Positions 36,052 to 48,700 of a stretch of 64,000 bases of DNA are shown in pieces (position 1 is the first letter of the stretch; every line of letters begins with the position of its first letter). Position numbers and translations under genes: made by a program. The DNA comes from Argentina anserina (Eukaryota > Streptophyta > Magnoliopsida > Rosales > Rosaceae). The notes below the pieces were generated by a model, which ran no database searches, was not told the DNA's origin, and worked only from the letters and a program-made list of their open reading frames with translations. The stretch lies in the NCBI RefSeq assembly GCF_933775445.1, contig NC_065874.1, positions 13,721,001 through 13,785,000 of the forward strand. Direction: 5' to 3'.

Positions 36052-38582
36052 ATGGTCTCCCCGGAAAACACCAACTGGCTCTACGATTACGGCCTCATCG
36101 ACGACGCCACCTTCCCCATCTCCTCCTCCGCCTTCAACTGGCCCGTCCAGCCCCTCCCCGGCTCCTCCACCGTCAGGTACCCTTCTATCCGCAATTAAAT
36201 TAGGGTTTTTTCTGCTCTTTTGAATTCTGATTGGAATTGGGTGCTGTCTGAATCGGTAAAAAGCAGCTGTTTTTAGGTTGGTTGGGTTTGTTTTTTTAGG
36301 GCTTGGAGGAGTTGAATTTCGTGTGATTGGTCAAATTGGGTTGAATGTAAGTGTCTCTTTTTGTATGTAGGTTGAACTAGTCAATTTATTGTGGGGCAAT
36401 GTTACTGTAGCGTGTTCTGATAGTGGAAGCAAATCTGATTTGGGACAATCTGCTGGCTAATTATGTGTGTATGATTGGAACTGAATTAGGGCTCTCTGTG
36501 TTTGGGGTTTCGCTTTCTGTCTTGTGTTAGAGGAGTTTGAAGGTTTTGCTTTTCATGTGTTGGAAATGAGTATGGGCTCTGTTTAGGAGTGGCACTAGTA
36601 GTTCGAGCTTGGCTTTGTTTGTTGGTGGGTTGACATGCTATGTCTAAAGTACTTGATGTCCCTTGTAGTTGGATCTTTCACTTCATTTTTTCTGGGGTTC
36701 TGATGGAGAATAGAGACATTGACTAGTCACAGCATACAAGATATTAGCAAGTAATTAGATGGATTGTGGGTCTTATTTATTTATTTATTCTTTTTTTTTT
36801 CTATTTCATTTTAACTAAGAAATCTCCCACTCGTACTTCAACTGTAGCAATAAGCCTGGTACGCATCGTAAAATGCCAGAGCCACATCGGATGAAACATG
36901 GTCTTGACTATTCCATGTTGGTCTGGATCTTGAGTTGAATTACATTTGGAAGTGTTTTAACAGGGAATTCTGGAAAAATTAGTAATGTGTTTCGAACATT
37001 ACATCTATCATTGATGGGCTAGGTTTTGGAGTTACTGTAAGTATCTATGAGAGTAATGAGAAAAGTAGTGGCTTAATTTTGTAGTTGGAGAGGAGGACAT
37101 GTTAGAGCAAGGTTTTGGGTGTTTCTATTATCGTATTTTTGCAGTGCATCAAGTTCCTGTGTCAAACCTGTTACAAGTATTTGTACTGCTACTCATTATT
37201 ATTTTGTGGTGTGATGGTCTGTTTCGTAGTGTTGAACTTGATGGCTCATTGGGGGATGTTGAGGGATTTAGGGAATCTGGCTCAAAGAAGAGGTATGTAC
37301 TTAATTGGTTGTGTTCTGATAGCCTATGCTGCTCATAAACTATAGATTAGTTTGTTTCTCACCAACCTGGTATTTAATATCTTATCATAATATATTTAAA
37401 ACAAGCATGCTTATTTGTCATCATCATTGTCGATAATTCATGGATATTGAACTCTCGAAGCAATATCAAGCCCTTGTGGATTATTGAACTTGGCAATCTT
37501 TGTTTCAGAGGACATGATCACATAGGCAACAAGAAAGGAAAAACCTGAACATAACATCAGATCATGTTCTATTGAATGTACAAACTGATGAAAAAAGCCC
37601 GTTTACACAAGAAGCACACATGTGTGTTAGTTTGATTTCAATAATTGAGGCATGTTGTGTCAAATTTCATATCAATACTGGGCTAGTTTTCTTATCAATT
37701 CTATGTAGGTTAATTTGTTCTCCATATGATGTTAGAGAAATCCTGTCATACAATATCACATGTTGTTTCATGGGGTTTGAGCCTATTTCCATAGTAGTGT
37801 CACAGAATTGAGTTGATAAAACTAGTAAGTGTTTCTAGTCATATCTTAATGTAGCTGTCTTCATCTATCTGTTGCATTTGCTCTCCTGCAGGGTTAGATC
37901 TGAATCATCCTGTGCAACTAGCTCCAAGGCATGTAGGGAGAAGTTGCGAAGGGATAGGCTGAATGACAAGTACTATATTTTTATATTCTCCTCTTTCTCT
38001 TGTCTCCTTTGCACTTGTACTCTGTAAAGCGTTCGTATTTTTATGCTTGATATGAACTGATAATAGGTTTGTGGAATTGGGCACTATATTGGAGCCTGGA
38101 AGGCCACCTAAGACTGACAAGGCTGCTATTTTGATTGATGCTGTCCGAATGGTGAATCAATTACGTGGTGAAGCCCAGAAGTTGAAGGATTCAAATTCTA
38201 GCCTCCAGGAGAAGATCAAGGAACTGAAGGTAAACCTTTGTTTACTTTGAATTCCAAGGTTTAAGACAGTTGCTTGTCAGAAGTTGCAAGGTAAACTATT
38301 TTTCCCCTTGTGCAGACAGAAAAGACTGAACTCCGTGATGAGAAGCAGAGGCTGAAGTCAGAGAAAGAAAAATTGGAGCAGCAACTGAAGGCCATGACTG
38401 CACCACCGAGCTTCTTGCCAGCCCCTCCTGCGATGCCTGCTGCATTTGCTGCTCAAGGCCAAGCCCATGGCAACAAGATGGTGCCTTTCATTGGTTACCC
38501 TGGGGTGGCAATGTGGCAGTTCATGCCACCTGCTGCTGTGGATACATCCCAGGATCATGTACTTCGCCCACCAGTTGCTTAA
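36052..38582 (+). CDS. ILR3: bHLH transcription factor ILR3/bHLH105-like (subgroup IVc), 5 exons, 231 aa
   Basis: Nuclear bHLH of subgroup IVc. Known members dimerise with each other and with PYE or bHLH121 to control iron-deficiency genes, and ILR3 was first found through auxin-conjugate responses. Exons: 36052-36176, 37230-37292, 37892-37969, 38067-38229, 38316-38582, closing at 232 codons. The N terminus MVSPENTNWLYDYGLIDD is the family signature. The basic region CREKLRRDRLNDKFVELG keeps the Glu and Arg residues used for E-box contact. Helix 2 is DKAAILIDAVRMVNQLRGEA, followed by a leucine-zipper-like heptad stretch (KLKDSNSSLQEKIKELK) and a Gln/Ala/Pro-rich end closing in DTSQDHVLRPPVA. 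Length matches the Arabidopsis protein (234 aa). It sits between the F-box pair and the DUF1995 gene. The first intron is about 1.05 kb. Confidence 0.95.
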
Positions 38583-39368
38583 GTTTACGGCTGGTATTCA
38601 TACAAGCAATTTGGCATATCATTCTATCCCGAACTGAGTGTATTGTCTCGTTATTGTCCTTGTGTCGTGTCTTGTTCATTTTTAAGTTTCTACTGTCTTA
38701 ACTGAATTTGGTGGGTGACCTGACTGTATCTCCAACTTGAATACTTCTATGAATTGATGCTGGTATTTACTTGTACATGGTAATAAGCTAATCAATCTGG
38801 CACCTTGTTACCACCATTTTCTTTTTGGATGGATGGAGATGGGTATGTGGGACACTTGGGTATGGTTCCAGAAAGGAAATGAGCACATTGTCAAAATCGG
38901 TAGGCTGCCTTTCTCAGCTGTGTGCTTTGCCGATTTGTAAAGATAGGTTCAGTTGGCAACTTTCCAGCACCAACAGCAGTATGCTACTAACAAATTTCAC
39001 GCTGTTGTGCAAGCTTCAAATCCCAAATTATAGAAAATGGGTGCCTAATGTGATTCACGAGGATCCACATGTCCCAACTTTTCTATATTAAATGTTTAGT
39101 GCAGAATTCAATTACTGTAGTAGAACTTCCCTAATTTTTTCATCCTGGTTAATTTGAACCTGTAAATTGAGCAGTGGGGATGGACAAATATTACAGTAAT
39201 TGAATAGTCGCGGTAGAAAACTTTGATCATAGAAAGATGGAAGTTAAAACAAGTGGAGTGTTTTCAAAGGCTCACAAGTCACAACCTGCCAAGAGATCTT
39301 ATCTTCCAGTGTATCTTTCAACTACTTGGTTCTCTTTCAGCTCCTTCCTAGTCTGTTCAATCTCTGAA
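38583..39368. other. Spacer between ILR3 and DUF1995 gene
   Basis: It contains the ILR3 3' UTR and the promoter and leader of the next gene. An in-frame ATG at 39237 would add 44 residues to the DUF1995 protein but is judged to lie in the leader. Confidence 0.5.
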
Positions 39369-40340
39369 ATGGCTTCCAATCTTCTCAGGATTCATACTGA
39401 AACCATCAAAACCCCAAACCCAGCAACCCCATTTTCACACACCAAAACCCTCCACCACCACCACTCCCAGCTCTCATTCCCTTCAACTCTCCTCAACAAT
39501 TCCAGAGCCCTTTGCTCCCTTTCTTCCCCCACCCCACCAAACTCAAAAGAAGCAGCCATCCAACAAGCCAAGACATGTCTCACAAAAACCCTAGAGAAGC
39601 CCCTCAACAACCTCAGACTCACCAGCAAGCTCAAGAAGCTCAAACAGCCCCGGTTCCGTATCGAAATCCCGGTCGCCGACGACTCCCCGGAGTCCCTATC
39701 CCAGCTCGCTCTCCAGTTCTTCCGAGACCTCCCCATCACAAGAAAAGGCTCCCCGGTCAACATCGCAGTCCTATGGCCCGATATTGCCTCCACAGAATCC
39801 GCAGTTAAAGCCTTCAGGTCCTCCCCTTCAAGCCCAGTTGAGCATTTCGACATTCTCTCAGTGGCCAACGGTAATACCAGAATTTCAAACACCGCTGACG
39901 TGGCAGTGTTTTTGGCGCCAGACCCGTCCCAAGTGGCGGTTATGAAAACCGTGGCGGAGTTGCTGTATCCGAAGCCGGTGATTATGTTCAACCCCAAGTG
40001 GGGGTTTGAGGCAGAGGGCGAGTTCGGGGAGTTGAGTAGCTTTGTGGGTTCGTTTGAGGTCATCTTTTCGTTTATGGGTTTGGAAGTGAAGGGTCTATTG
40101 AGTAAGAGAAATGGGGTAGTTTTCAAGTGTGTGAAAAATGGGGTTGTGAGTGGGGAGAAGTGGGCGGTTCTTGTTGAGGAAGAACAAGGGGAGTTGAAGC
40201 TGGCTTCGACGTTTAAGACGAGACCTTCCATTTCTGAAGTGGAGTATGTTTTGTATAATTTGATGGCCATGAATTCGCCTGTAACGAAATCCGTCAAGTT
40301 CTTTAGGGATTTAGTGTCAAATGTAACCGGAAAGAAGTAG
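39369..40340 (+). CDS. Plastid-targeted DUF1995 protein, single exon, 323 aa
   Basis: Protein of unknown biochemical function with a DUF1995 domain, found in plants and other phototrophs. The ATG at 39369 starts a Ser/Thr-rich, acid-poor stretch (MASNLLRIHTETIKTPNPAT) typical of a chloroplast transit peptide of about 60-70 residues. The in-frame ATG at 39237 would put a hydrophobic patch first and hide the transit peptide, so the shorter start is preferred. The domain runs from about residue 95 (RFRIEIPVADDSPESLSQLA) through VNIAVLWPDIASTESAVKAF, ADVAVFLAPDPSQV, PVIMFNPKWGFE, and a C-terminal SISEVEYVLYNLMAMN. Third-position GC is higher in the first half than in the neighbours. It converges on GAUT12, 450 bp away. 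Confidence 0.85.
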   Translation: MASNLLRIHTETIKTPNPATPFSHTKTLHHHHSQLSFPSTLLNNSRALCSLSSPTPPNSKEAAIQQAKTCLTKTLEKPLNNLRLTSKLKKLKQPRFRIEIPVADDSPESLSQLALQFFRDLPITRKGSPVNIAVLWPDIASTESAVKAFRSSPSSPVEHFDILSVANGNTRISNTADVAVFLAPDPSQVAVMKTVAELLYPKPVIMFNPKWGFEAEGEFGELSSFVGSFEVIFSFMGLEVKGLLSKRNGVVFKCVKNGVVSGEKWAVLVEEEQGELKLASTFKTRPSISEVEYVLYNLMAMNSPVTKSVKFFRDLVSNVTGKK

Positions 40341-40790
40341 GTACTGAGTGGAATGAACGTTGCACTCTTCAATCTTTACTCACTTGTTTATATGCTGTCA
40401 AATTTGATGTCTTATTAGTCCTTTAGTTTGATTTTGGTTGTTTGGAAACCCCATGCTCTTGAAATTGTACTTCTCAGTGAATCAGTGAATCTTAATTCTT
40501 ACGTTTTAAATTTGGATGCATGGAATAAGTACATAATTACATCTTGTGTTGTTTAACAAAATTTATGGTTGAAATTTCTAACCAGTGGAACAGAAGAAGA
40601 AAATACAAAGAATACAGATGAATAAAGCTAATGTCCACTGAGGGAGGAGAGTTCGGGAAAGTGAAGCTGGCGGTGCTGAATCCTCCTGTATTATAAACTC
40701 TGGGGGAAGAACTCTCTCATTTTCCTTCTCCACATATACAGCACACTCCTTATGATCATTGCCACTGCTATATACCTCTCGAAATTCAAT

Positions 40791-43700
40791 CTAAGATTCC
40801 CTTACGTGACAACCCTTGATGAATTTATCTGTGAAGTCTACATACTTCGACCAAAGTGGTCGAAGTTTGGGAAATGCAATCTCTAACCACGGTTTTGCCC
40901 TCCCATTAAAATGAATGACAGCGGCACGCTTGGCATCAGCAGCAGTTGTGTTTTCCTGATATCCAAATCCCAGCATGTGCCAAAAAGGATCAATAACATG
41001 GACATGGCCATGGAATGCTATTAGGCCAGGGGGTAATGTTCCTAGCTGCCACAAGCTCAGGTCTGATTTCAAGTTCTGCATAATGGCATAATGCTTAGTA
41101 TAATTTAGAATATAAAAGTATGAGTATTTGCTTCAAGTCAAGGTTATAAGTAACATGAGTAGCAGAGCTCACCTGTTCAAGCCAATAGTGATATGTACTG
41201 CTTATGTTAGTCTTCCTCCAAGCCTCTAGATCAAAAATGTTCATGCCATAAGCCCATGCACATGTATTGGGGTCGAAGTTTTTAGATATCAAAGGATGAG
41301 AGAAGTTCAGGTAGCTCTTAAACTTCTTTGACATAACGAATTTATCACTTCCTCTGCATGTTTCGACCGCTCCATTGACCTTTCCATTCATATCGATATC
41401 CCACAATGGGGAAAGATCAGTCTGAACTACTACGTCATCATCCAGGAACACCACTTTGTTCAGACTAGGAAACATCTGCATGGAGCACAAAAGACCATTA
41501 GTCTAGTGACTCCAGGCAAAATAGGATAATGGAAATGCTAGGAGTTAGAAGTATACCTCTGGTAGATGTATTCTGATATGATTCATGATTGAATTATACT
41601 TGGGACTAAGTGCCTGCAACTTTGCTGCAATGACATTAGGCCTATCTGTATTGTTTGCCACAATGGCTGATGACCCTCCTCTGAACTGTGATCTCACTTT
41701 TTGGTCTTTCTCCATTGCTTCCAGCACTGGCACCTTTCCCTTTGAAAACCAATCAAAATGGTGTAACGCCTTGACCTCAATAACTGCAGGGGATAAAGGA
41801 TGCAGCGAAAACCATGCTTGCATTGGACAGTATGTCTTCCTGTCTGTGATTATGTGGATGACAACTTTGTGAGGGCGCAGCGAGTTTCGGACCAGGGAAG
41901 TGGCAACAACAGAAGCAGCAAGGATATTGTCCGAGGCGAGGACAAAGTGGAAGAAGGAATTGTCAACAAGAGAAGGGACAAATTCAGCAAAGGGGAGCTG
42001 GAGACGAGCGGCTGCGTTAGTTGAGTGTTCATTGGCCAACCTCAAGGCTAGGCAGTGGAGCTGTTTAGGTATACTGCTTGATGCTACATGCCTGTACAAG
42101 TACTCTTGGATTTTTGCATTTCTGGTTCTTTCCTCGAGTAGAGTGACCTGAAATAATAATCTATCACTTTTACTAGACACATAAGCACTCTTTCACCAGA
42201 TCATATTTTTCTTCTATGGATCTTTTAAGACATGTATGTGTCGATTAATTGAATTCAAGCATCTGGTATTTCTTAAATGTGGCAACTTCAGTGACATATT
42301 AATTAGTTCTCAATGCAAAACATATTGAAAAGCAATACCATCTCTCTGAGCTTGACAGCAAAAGTCCTTGCGTCTATGTTGCTATCCTTTATCTCAGCCA
42401 TAAACTCATCTAGGGACTGGGGAATGTCAGATCTTCCTTTTAGTTCATCTTTGCCAATGGGCTCTTCTAATACTTGGTAAACAACTTCTGGGACCTTTCA
42501 GAAATCAAAAGCAAATTGTTCATTAGGTAAAAAAACTGGTATGGCTTTAGTACAGCAACAATTTGGACAAAGTCCAGTGATAAAAATCATAAAACAACTT
42601 CTTTAAGTAGAGATAAGGATGAGGAGTTTACATTTGAATCAAGTCTTCTTCCCAAAATTTTTGGTCTTAGTCTTTTCCCCAAGCAACCTACCATTTTGAC
42701 AAATGATAGCAATATATCAATAAATATAATGATAGAAATACACGACACATATAATAGCATGAAGACACTTCATGGATACTATTTTCAATTTAGGAAATGC
42801 TTGGCACCACCAAAGCTACAAGTTAGCAACTCAGCATTTTGACCGTGAAGATCCACAAGAATGTTGCTAATCAACAACTTGACAACACTATCTCAACAAA
42901 CGAATGTCGTACACCAGCCCATTTTGTAGAAAAGAGATAGTATAAGTACCAAACTTAACAATATAAAACAGATCGTCGTCCTATGGTATCCACATGATTC
43001 ACATTTTATGGCTTACAGGTTACAAATCAAATTTCCCTGTGGGTTGCTATCTGATGTTGCAATCAAGCACCTGTATCATATTCTCAAAGGAGCTCAAAGC
43101 TCAACTAAAAGAAGAAAATAGACGAGAGGAGCTTTGAGCTCGAACCAATAAAGAAAAGGCAAGAGACTGAAGTGAGGAGCTTTGAGCCTTAAGCAATGCC
43201 ATTAGAATAATCAGAGGTGAATCTACCTACTCATCTATTTTCTATTTACAGTTTGCAATATCACAAGTTTAGTTAATTAGCAAAACACAGTAGATTGGGT
43301 AGCACATGAGTTTCCATAAGAAAACAAGGTGATTCAGTTCCTCTTGTTAGTTGTTAGAATCTTTGTTTATCATATCAGATTAATTTACCTAGTAGATGAC
43401 AATTTTTGCTGCCACAATGATCCGACCAATGGTTTAAATCGTCAAATTTTATTTTATTAGTCCTTGTCGGCCTGCAATTGAAATTTTCAAGATAGAAGAG
43501 ATGATGCTTCTTAATTATATGAATCCTAGATACCAACCAAGTGCTTTGAACAATGATTCAGGACTTTGTTTACTGTTGAACAAGATAAGATGAGTTTTAA
43601 TATCTCAATACCTACAATTTTTGCTGATCTTGCATTTTTTATTATCATCAAGACTAAATAATATGTTTTGCCAATTACCACACAAATTGATACTACAGGG

Positions 43701-44197
43701 TAAAATTTTGTTTTTCAGGTATGTTATGTATATTGCTATATTTTCAATCAGATAGGAAACATATAACCTATCGGATTGTACTAAATTCAGCAATTTTATT
43801 GGAGTTTGAAGTTCGTTCGACTTGTTATCACAGTTTTTGCAGAAACACATGCATTATTCTTCAAGCCCTGAAACCAATGCTACCCAGTTCTTCGATTTTC
43901 AACTAATTAGTTGTGTTGGTGATTGTGTGTAGCAATGAAACTAAGCTAATACTAAATGGCTTGACTAGATTAACGTATGCACATACCTATTGTAGAGCAC
44001 CTGGTTTCTCCTTCAATGGTGTCCACTGCTGTCATGACAAACACAAACCTGAGAAGAAATGTGAAGAAGAGAATAGAATAGAAGAGCATCCGATAGGAGA
44101 GCCGTCTGGACCCGACTTTCACCTTGATGAATTCTCTAACTTCTTTCCCAGGGAAAACTGTGACATGCCTCAAGCTGGGTGATATATGAAGCTGCAT
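40791..44197 (-). CDS. GAUT12: GAUT12/IRX8 galacturonosyltransferase-like GT8 protein, 6 exons, 533 aa
   Basis: Golgi type II membrane glycosyltransferase of family GT8, needed for secondary-wall glucuronoxylan and possibly pectin made in xylem and fibres; Arabidopsis mutants are irregular xylem 8. Exons: 43987-44197, 42632-42687, 42339-42494, 41557-42147, 41173-41475, 40791-41075, totalling 534 codons. A 56-bp exon 2 (CLGKRLRPKILGRRLDSN) is easy to miss. The N-terminal cytosolic segment (MQLHISPSLRHVTVFPGKEV) is followed by a membrane anchor (MLFYSILFFTFLLRFVFVM) and stem. The catalytic domain has KVVFLDDDVVVQTDLSPLWD with the DxD-type metal site, SDKFVMSKKFKSYLNFSHP, CAWAYGMNIFDLEAWR, WQLGTLPPGLIAFHGHVH and VIHFNGRAKPW. 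Length and motifs match the GAUT12 clade. The first intron is about 1.3 kb. Confidence 0.95.
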
Positions 44198-45713
44198 TTT
44201 GTGCCAATCAAATCGAAACCCAGCCAGAGCTTTCCCTATTATGTTTCTATCTGGGGTTGGCAATTTAAATCACCCAAAGAAGATGAAAGTGCAAGTGCAA
44301 GAAGCCATGGAAGATGTAGCTGTAAAAGGAATGGTTTTGAATAGGGCTTATTAAGGTAGCCTGTCTGTTACCTAACCTTGCTTAGTTTTTGGGCTATATA
44401 GATAGCAAGGTTTTATGGGATTATATTATATGTGAGCTCATGGAGAATTTGAAGAGGATGGAGGGTTGTTAAGGGAGAAAGAGACATGAGACTGATGTTG
44501 TTTGTTAGAGAGGTTTGGCTTGGTTTTGAAGGAGGGAAGTTGAGGGAGCTATGAAAATGAATAAGGGACTAAATGAAATAAATTATAGTACGTAGTGTCA
44601 AATGTGAAGGGGATGTTTTGAGTTTGGTGTTTGCTTGGCTTTGCCTCCACATGAGGTTGTTCTTACTTAGTAGAACAAATGAGACTTTGGAGTTTTGAAG
44701 TATGAGTATTTGACAGAACAGGGCTTCTAAATGGAAAATGACTGTTAACCTTGGGGTTTGGTTGTTGGGAGTGAAATTGCAGGAACCCTTATGATTCTAT
44801 ATTTCTATTCAGATTAATGAGAGGAGGGAGACTTTAAGTAGAGGACTAGTTTTGCTCTTGTAAACTTGTAAAATGGTTTGCAGGGGTTTCAAACTTTGAA
44901 TAGGGTAATGGTACGTTGGTAACGGCAGGTAAAATAGCAAACAAGCATTGTACATGGTAGTAATTGGATTCTTGCACAAAATTTAAGTAGGCATTGAATT
45001 GTAATTTTTTCATTAATTGTTGAATTTCATTATATTGTATTTATGAAAGGAGTTACATTTGGTGATATCGGAATAGACACAATTGAGGGTCAAACCAAGA
45101 TGGTGTCTCATTTTCACAAACTACAATTGGAAATGTGGATTGATCTAACTAGCTTTTCACCATTTGAATTTGATTAAAATTCATCGGTTTTCTCAATACT
45201 GACAAACATACCTTCAGTACATTTTCCAGAAATATGAAAGTAGAGAAACAAAATTGAATCATCAAGTAACATCACAAGCACAAGAAATAGTTCACGAAGA
45301 AAATGACTTCAATGATGAGAAATTTATATTCACATCTTGGAATGTAAAATGTCACTAGTACAGAAGGATATTAAAGCTATGAAGTAATGCCGACGTGTTA
45401 CAACAACAAAAAAATTCAACAAACGAATTAGACAGCAATATAGCTACAAAAAGGAGATGAAACCCATGAAACTGTTTCTCGAACTTGTAATCGGGACTTC
45501 CTCAGCACTTTGTTTATATCCATTCTTAAGCCTACAAGACAATTTAGAACATAGGGAGTATCAGACAGATAACAATATATCTTTTACACAGAAATTTCTG
45601 CAAATTTTCATTGGATTGGAGAGATGTATTTGAAGTAATGTACGACACAGGAAAAGTCGAAATCTTTCATGAACTCAAAAATATGAACAGCGAAAGTATA
45701 TATTATGAATTTA
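44198..45713. other. GAUT12 promoter and NLR downstream region
   Basis: Spacer between two minus-strand genes. A minus-strand acceptor-like ATTGTCTTGTAG near 45540 suggests an intron in the NLR 3' UTR. No protein-coding gene is seen; the frame at 43913-44182 is a shadow of GAUT12 exon 1. Confidence 0.45.
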
Positions 45714-48700
45714 TCACACATTCTTGTTTACCTCTGTATCTAACAGCATTGTGGAGTCTGCGCACGCTTGGAATCGTTGCTGAAGACCGGTCATATCTCC
45801 ATCTCGTTTCCATCTAAGACCATTCCACCAACTTAACTCTCCTCTAATTTCTTTGAGATTTGCTGCATTGTGAGCTCTGAGTGGAAGCATCTCTAGCTTG
45901 GGGCAATTGCTAACTTCAATCCTCTCCAGAGCAGTCAACTTTGCAGCCCTTGAACAAATAGTTGTTAAGCTGTCCATATCCCTTACTTCTATTGTTTTCA
46001 TCTTTGGAAGAGGTTCGTACAAAATGATATTTACAATAATTTGCTTCATCCTCCTGCAGTCACTCACCTTGATTTCTTCAACATTTTGAACCCTTCTAAG
46101 TAAAGGGAAGGATATGAGAGTCTTTAGTCGTCCGCATCCCATCACTTCGATGGTCTTTAATTTTCCAAGGCATCCTCTAGGGAGTATCCTGTCCACCATG
46201 GTTTCCAAATTGTTTAGGCGATTGAGACTCAAATGCTGTAGATTTGGCAATGTGCTTGCAAGAGTTTGTTCGCCAATAAACAAACTAGTGATGCAGTCAC
46301 AATTTGAGATGGTGAGAAACTTCAAATTTGGCAGGCCACCCAATTTTCTGTTGGAAACTACATCGGATAAACTACTCATGCCTCCACATGTGACCAGGTC
46401 CAGGGAAACTGCACTGCACAATAACCCCTCAAGGCCACTTTGCAAGAGGTCAACCCCTCTAAGTATGACCCGTTTCTCATCATGCTGAGTTGGTAAATAG
46501 CTTAAGTCACAGCTCCTTGGACCAATCCAAATAGAAAACTCTTTCAAACTTCCAAACCAAGAGCCATCAAAGTCCAAAGCAACACAATCAACCGTGTCTA
46601 GCCTTATGTGAAGAACTGAAAGCCTCTGTAAGGATAAAATTTCATCAAATGATGCTCCTTCTACATTACATTCCACATCCCACTGATAAGCACTGAAAGA
46701 CATGTCCAAGGCCTCAAGACTATATAATCCTGAGATGGATCCAGCTATGATACTTTTTAGGTGGTTTGTGTGCGACAAGTTTAGATCTCTCAGATGAGTT
46801 AGAGTTCCCGTGTCTTTTGGAAGCTCTCTTATGCGAGTGCCATATAGATCAAGCACCTGGAGTTTATGGAGAGCTCCAAGTTGTGGGAGATTTTCTAGAG
46901 AAGAACAGTCTCTTAAGAGAAGAGTGTGTAGCTCTGTTAGCTGAAGAAGAGAAGAAGGCAAGGAAGATATTTGAGTGCTGCTCAGATTCAAGAATCTTAA
47001 GGCTCTAAGTTCTCGAAAGAACCCATCAGGAATTTTATAGAAAGGATTACATTGGAGGAACAACACAGTGAGTTTGGAGCACCCGGAGAATGAGAATCTA
47101 CTAGGCAAGCTGGTTATAGAGTTCTGCATATATGAAACTACTCTGAAAGAACTCTGCAACTTCGCCTGCATTCCCAGAAATGAGCTGCTAAAAAACCCAG
47201 TTTCTTTTCTATTTGAGTATATCCACCAGGCGACTTCCCTCAATACAGTGTGCATCTTTACTGTTCCTATGCGTTCACCTTGTTCTAGCATGCAAGAGTC
47301 TTTCAAATATTCAATTTTTGCAATTCCATCGTTAAATGACTCCTCTAAAGTTCGATGCTCACTGATTAGTCCTTCCGCTCTCCAGCCACATATTAGTTCC
47401 CTAGCAGTAATTAAAAGATTTTCTGGGTACAGGGAACAAAACAAGAAACACCTCTTAAGAATCTTACTTGGTAAAGAGTTATAACTCAATTCCAGTCGCA
47501 GATGCACCTTTTCAAAGCTCCCATAATCTGATCTTGAATGCTTCAACTGGCATAGAGCATCTTTCCATAACTGTATCATTGTTTTGTCCTTCATGTACTT
47601 CCCCATAGTCTCAATTGCTAGGGGTAAACCACCACATTCCCTGGCTATTTCTCTTGCAAGAGGATTTATCTGTTCTGACTCCACTACATTTCCTGCACTC
47701 CATGCAAATAAACTCCAAGCCTCTTCCTCATTAAGAAGTTCCATCTTTAATTCTTTATCGGTCACCATTTCCCTACACACAGCAAGAGATCGGGTTGTGA
47801 ATACGATCTTACAGTTTGCTTGGTCATCACCTTGTGGTATCCCCACAGCATCCCAGTCAATCTTCTCCCAAACGTCATCAAGAATAAGGAGAAACCTGTT
47901 GCACAAATATAAGGAGCTTCAACAAATTAGGAAGCTATACATTGTAACAAGCATTAACAGTGAAGTAAGTCAAGTAACATTTAAATAATAAAACAAAATA
48001 GAAAGACTAGGCATGAAATCACTAACATATACCTTTTTGACTTTAATGCTTGATGTAATCTACAAGCCCTATTCTCTATGCTCTCTTCTGCTTTTATTGC
48101 CAAGTTTAATCTCTCAGCGACCCGAGATTGAACCCTTTTCATATCCAAGTCATTTGAGACAGGGATCCAGATGACCACATCATATAACTTTGAACCAGAA
48201 GACTTGAGCTGATTGTTCAAGGTTTTTACTAGCGTAGTCTTCCCAGAACCTCCCATTCCATAGACAGCAATCCTACTGATCTTATTATCAGCCAGACATT
48301 CCATAACCTGCTTTAGCATCTCTTGTGCTTTCTGGCCAACAAGAGATGGTGCTGGAATATGCTGAATGGGTATGATACGAAGCATCAAAGATTCCCACAT
48401 AGTAGAAAAGTTGTACGATTCAGTAATTAATTGTTTCACCCCATCACACCTCTTTGCTGCAATTTTGCTAAGATGGTACCTCTGGTGCATGTTCAAGTCA
48501 AAGATACATCCCTGGCCATTAACAGAAGGATCGATCTGATCTTCCTGCAAAAATGGCTGCAGTTTGCTGTCAATCTCCTCCTTAACAGCCTGCTCAATGC
48601 CTTCAACCTTCTCAATCCAGCCTACAACTTGGCTTGCTGGGCACTTCCCTTCTAATTTTGCTAACGCAATATCTTCAGTTATCTGATCCTTTCGGCAACT

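Noticed and set aside
39392..40372. 326-codon minus frame opposite the DUF1995 gene
   Set aside because: It is antisense to a well-supported plastid protein and shows no domain; the GC-rich codons of the sense gene keep it open.
45898..47988. Plus-strand frames across the NLR
   Set aside because: They are antisense shadows of the NLR coding exon with no recognisable domain.
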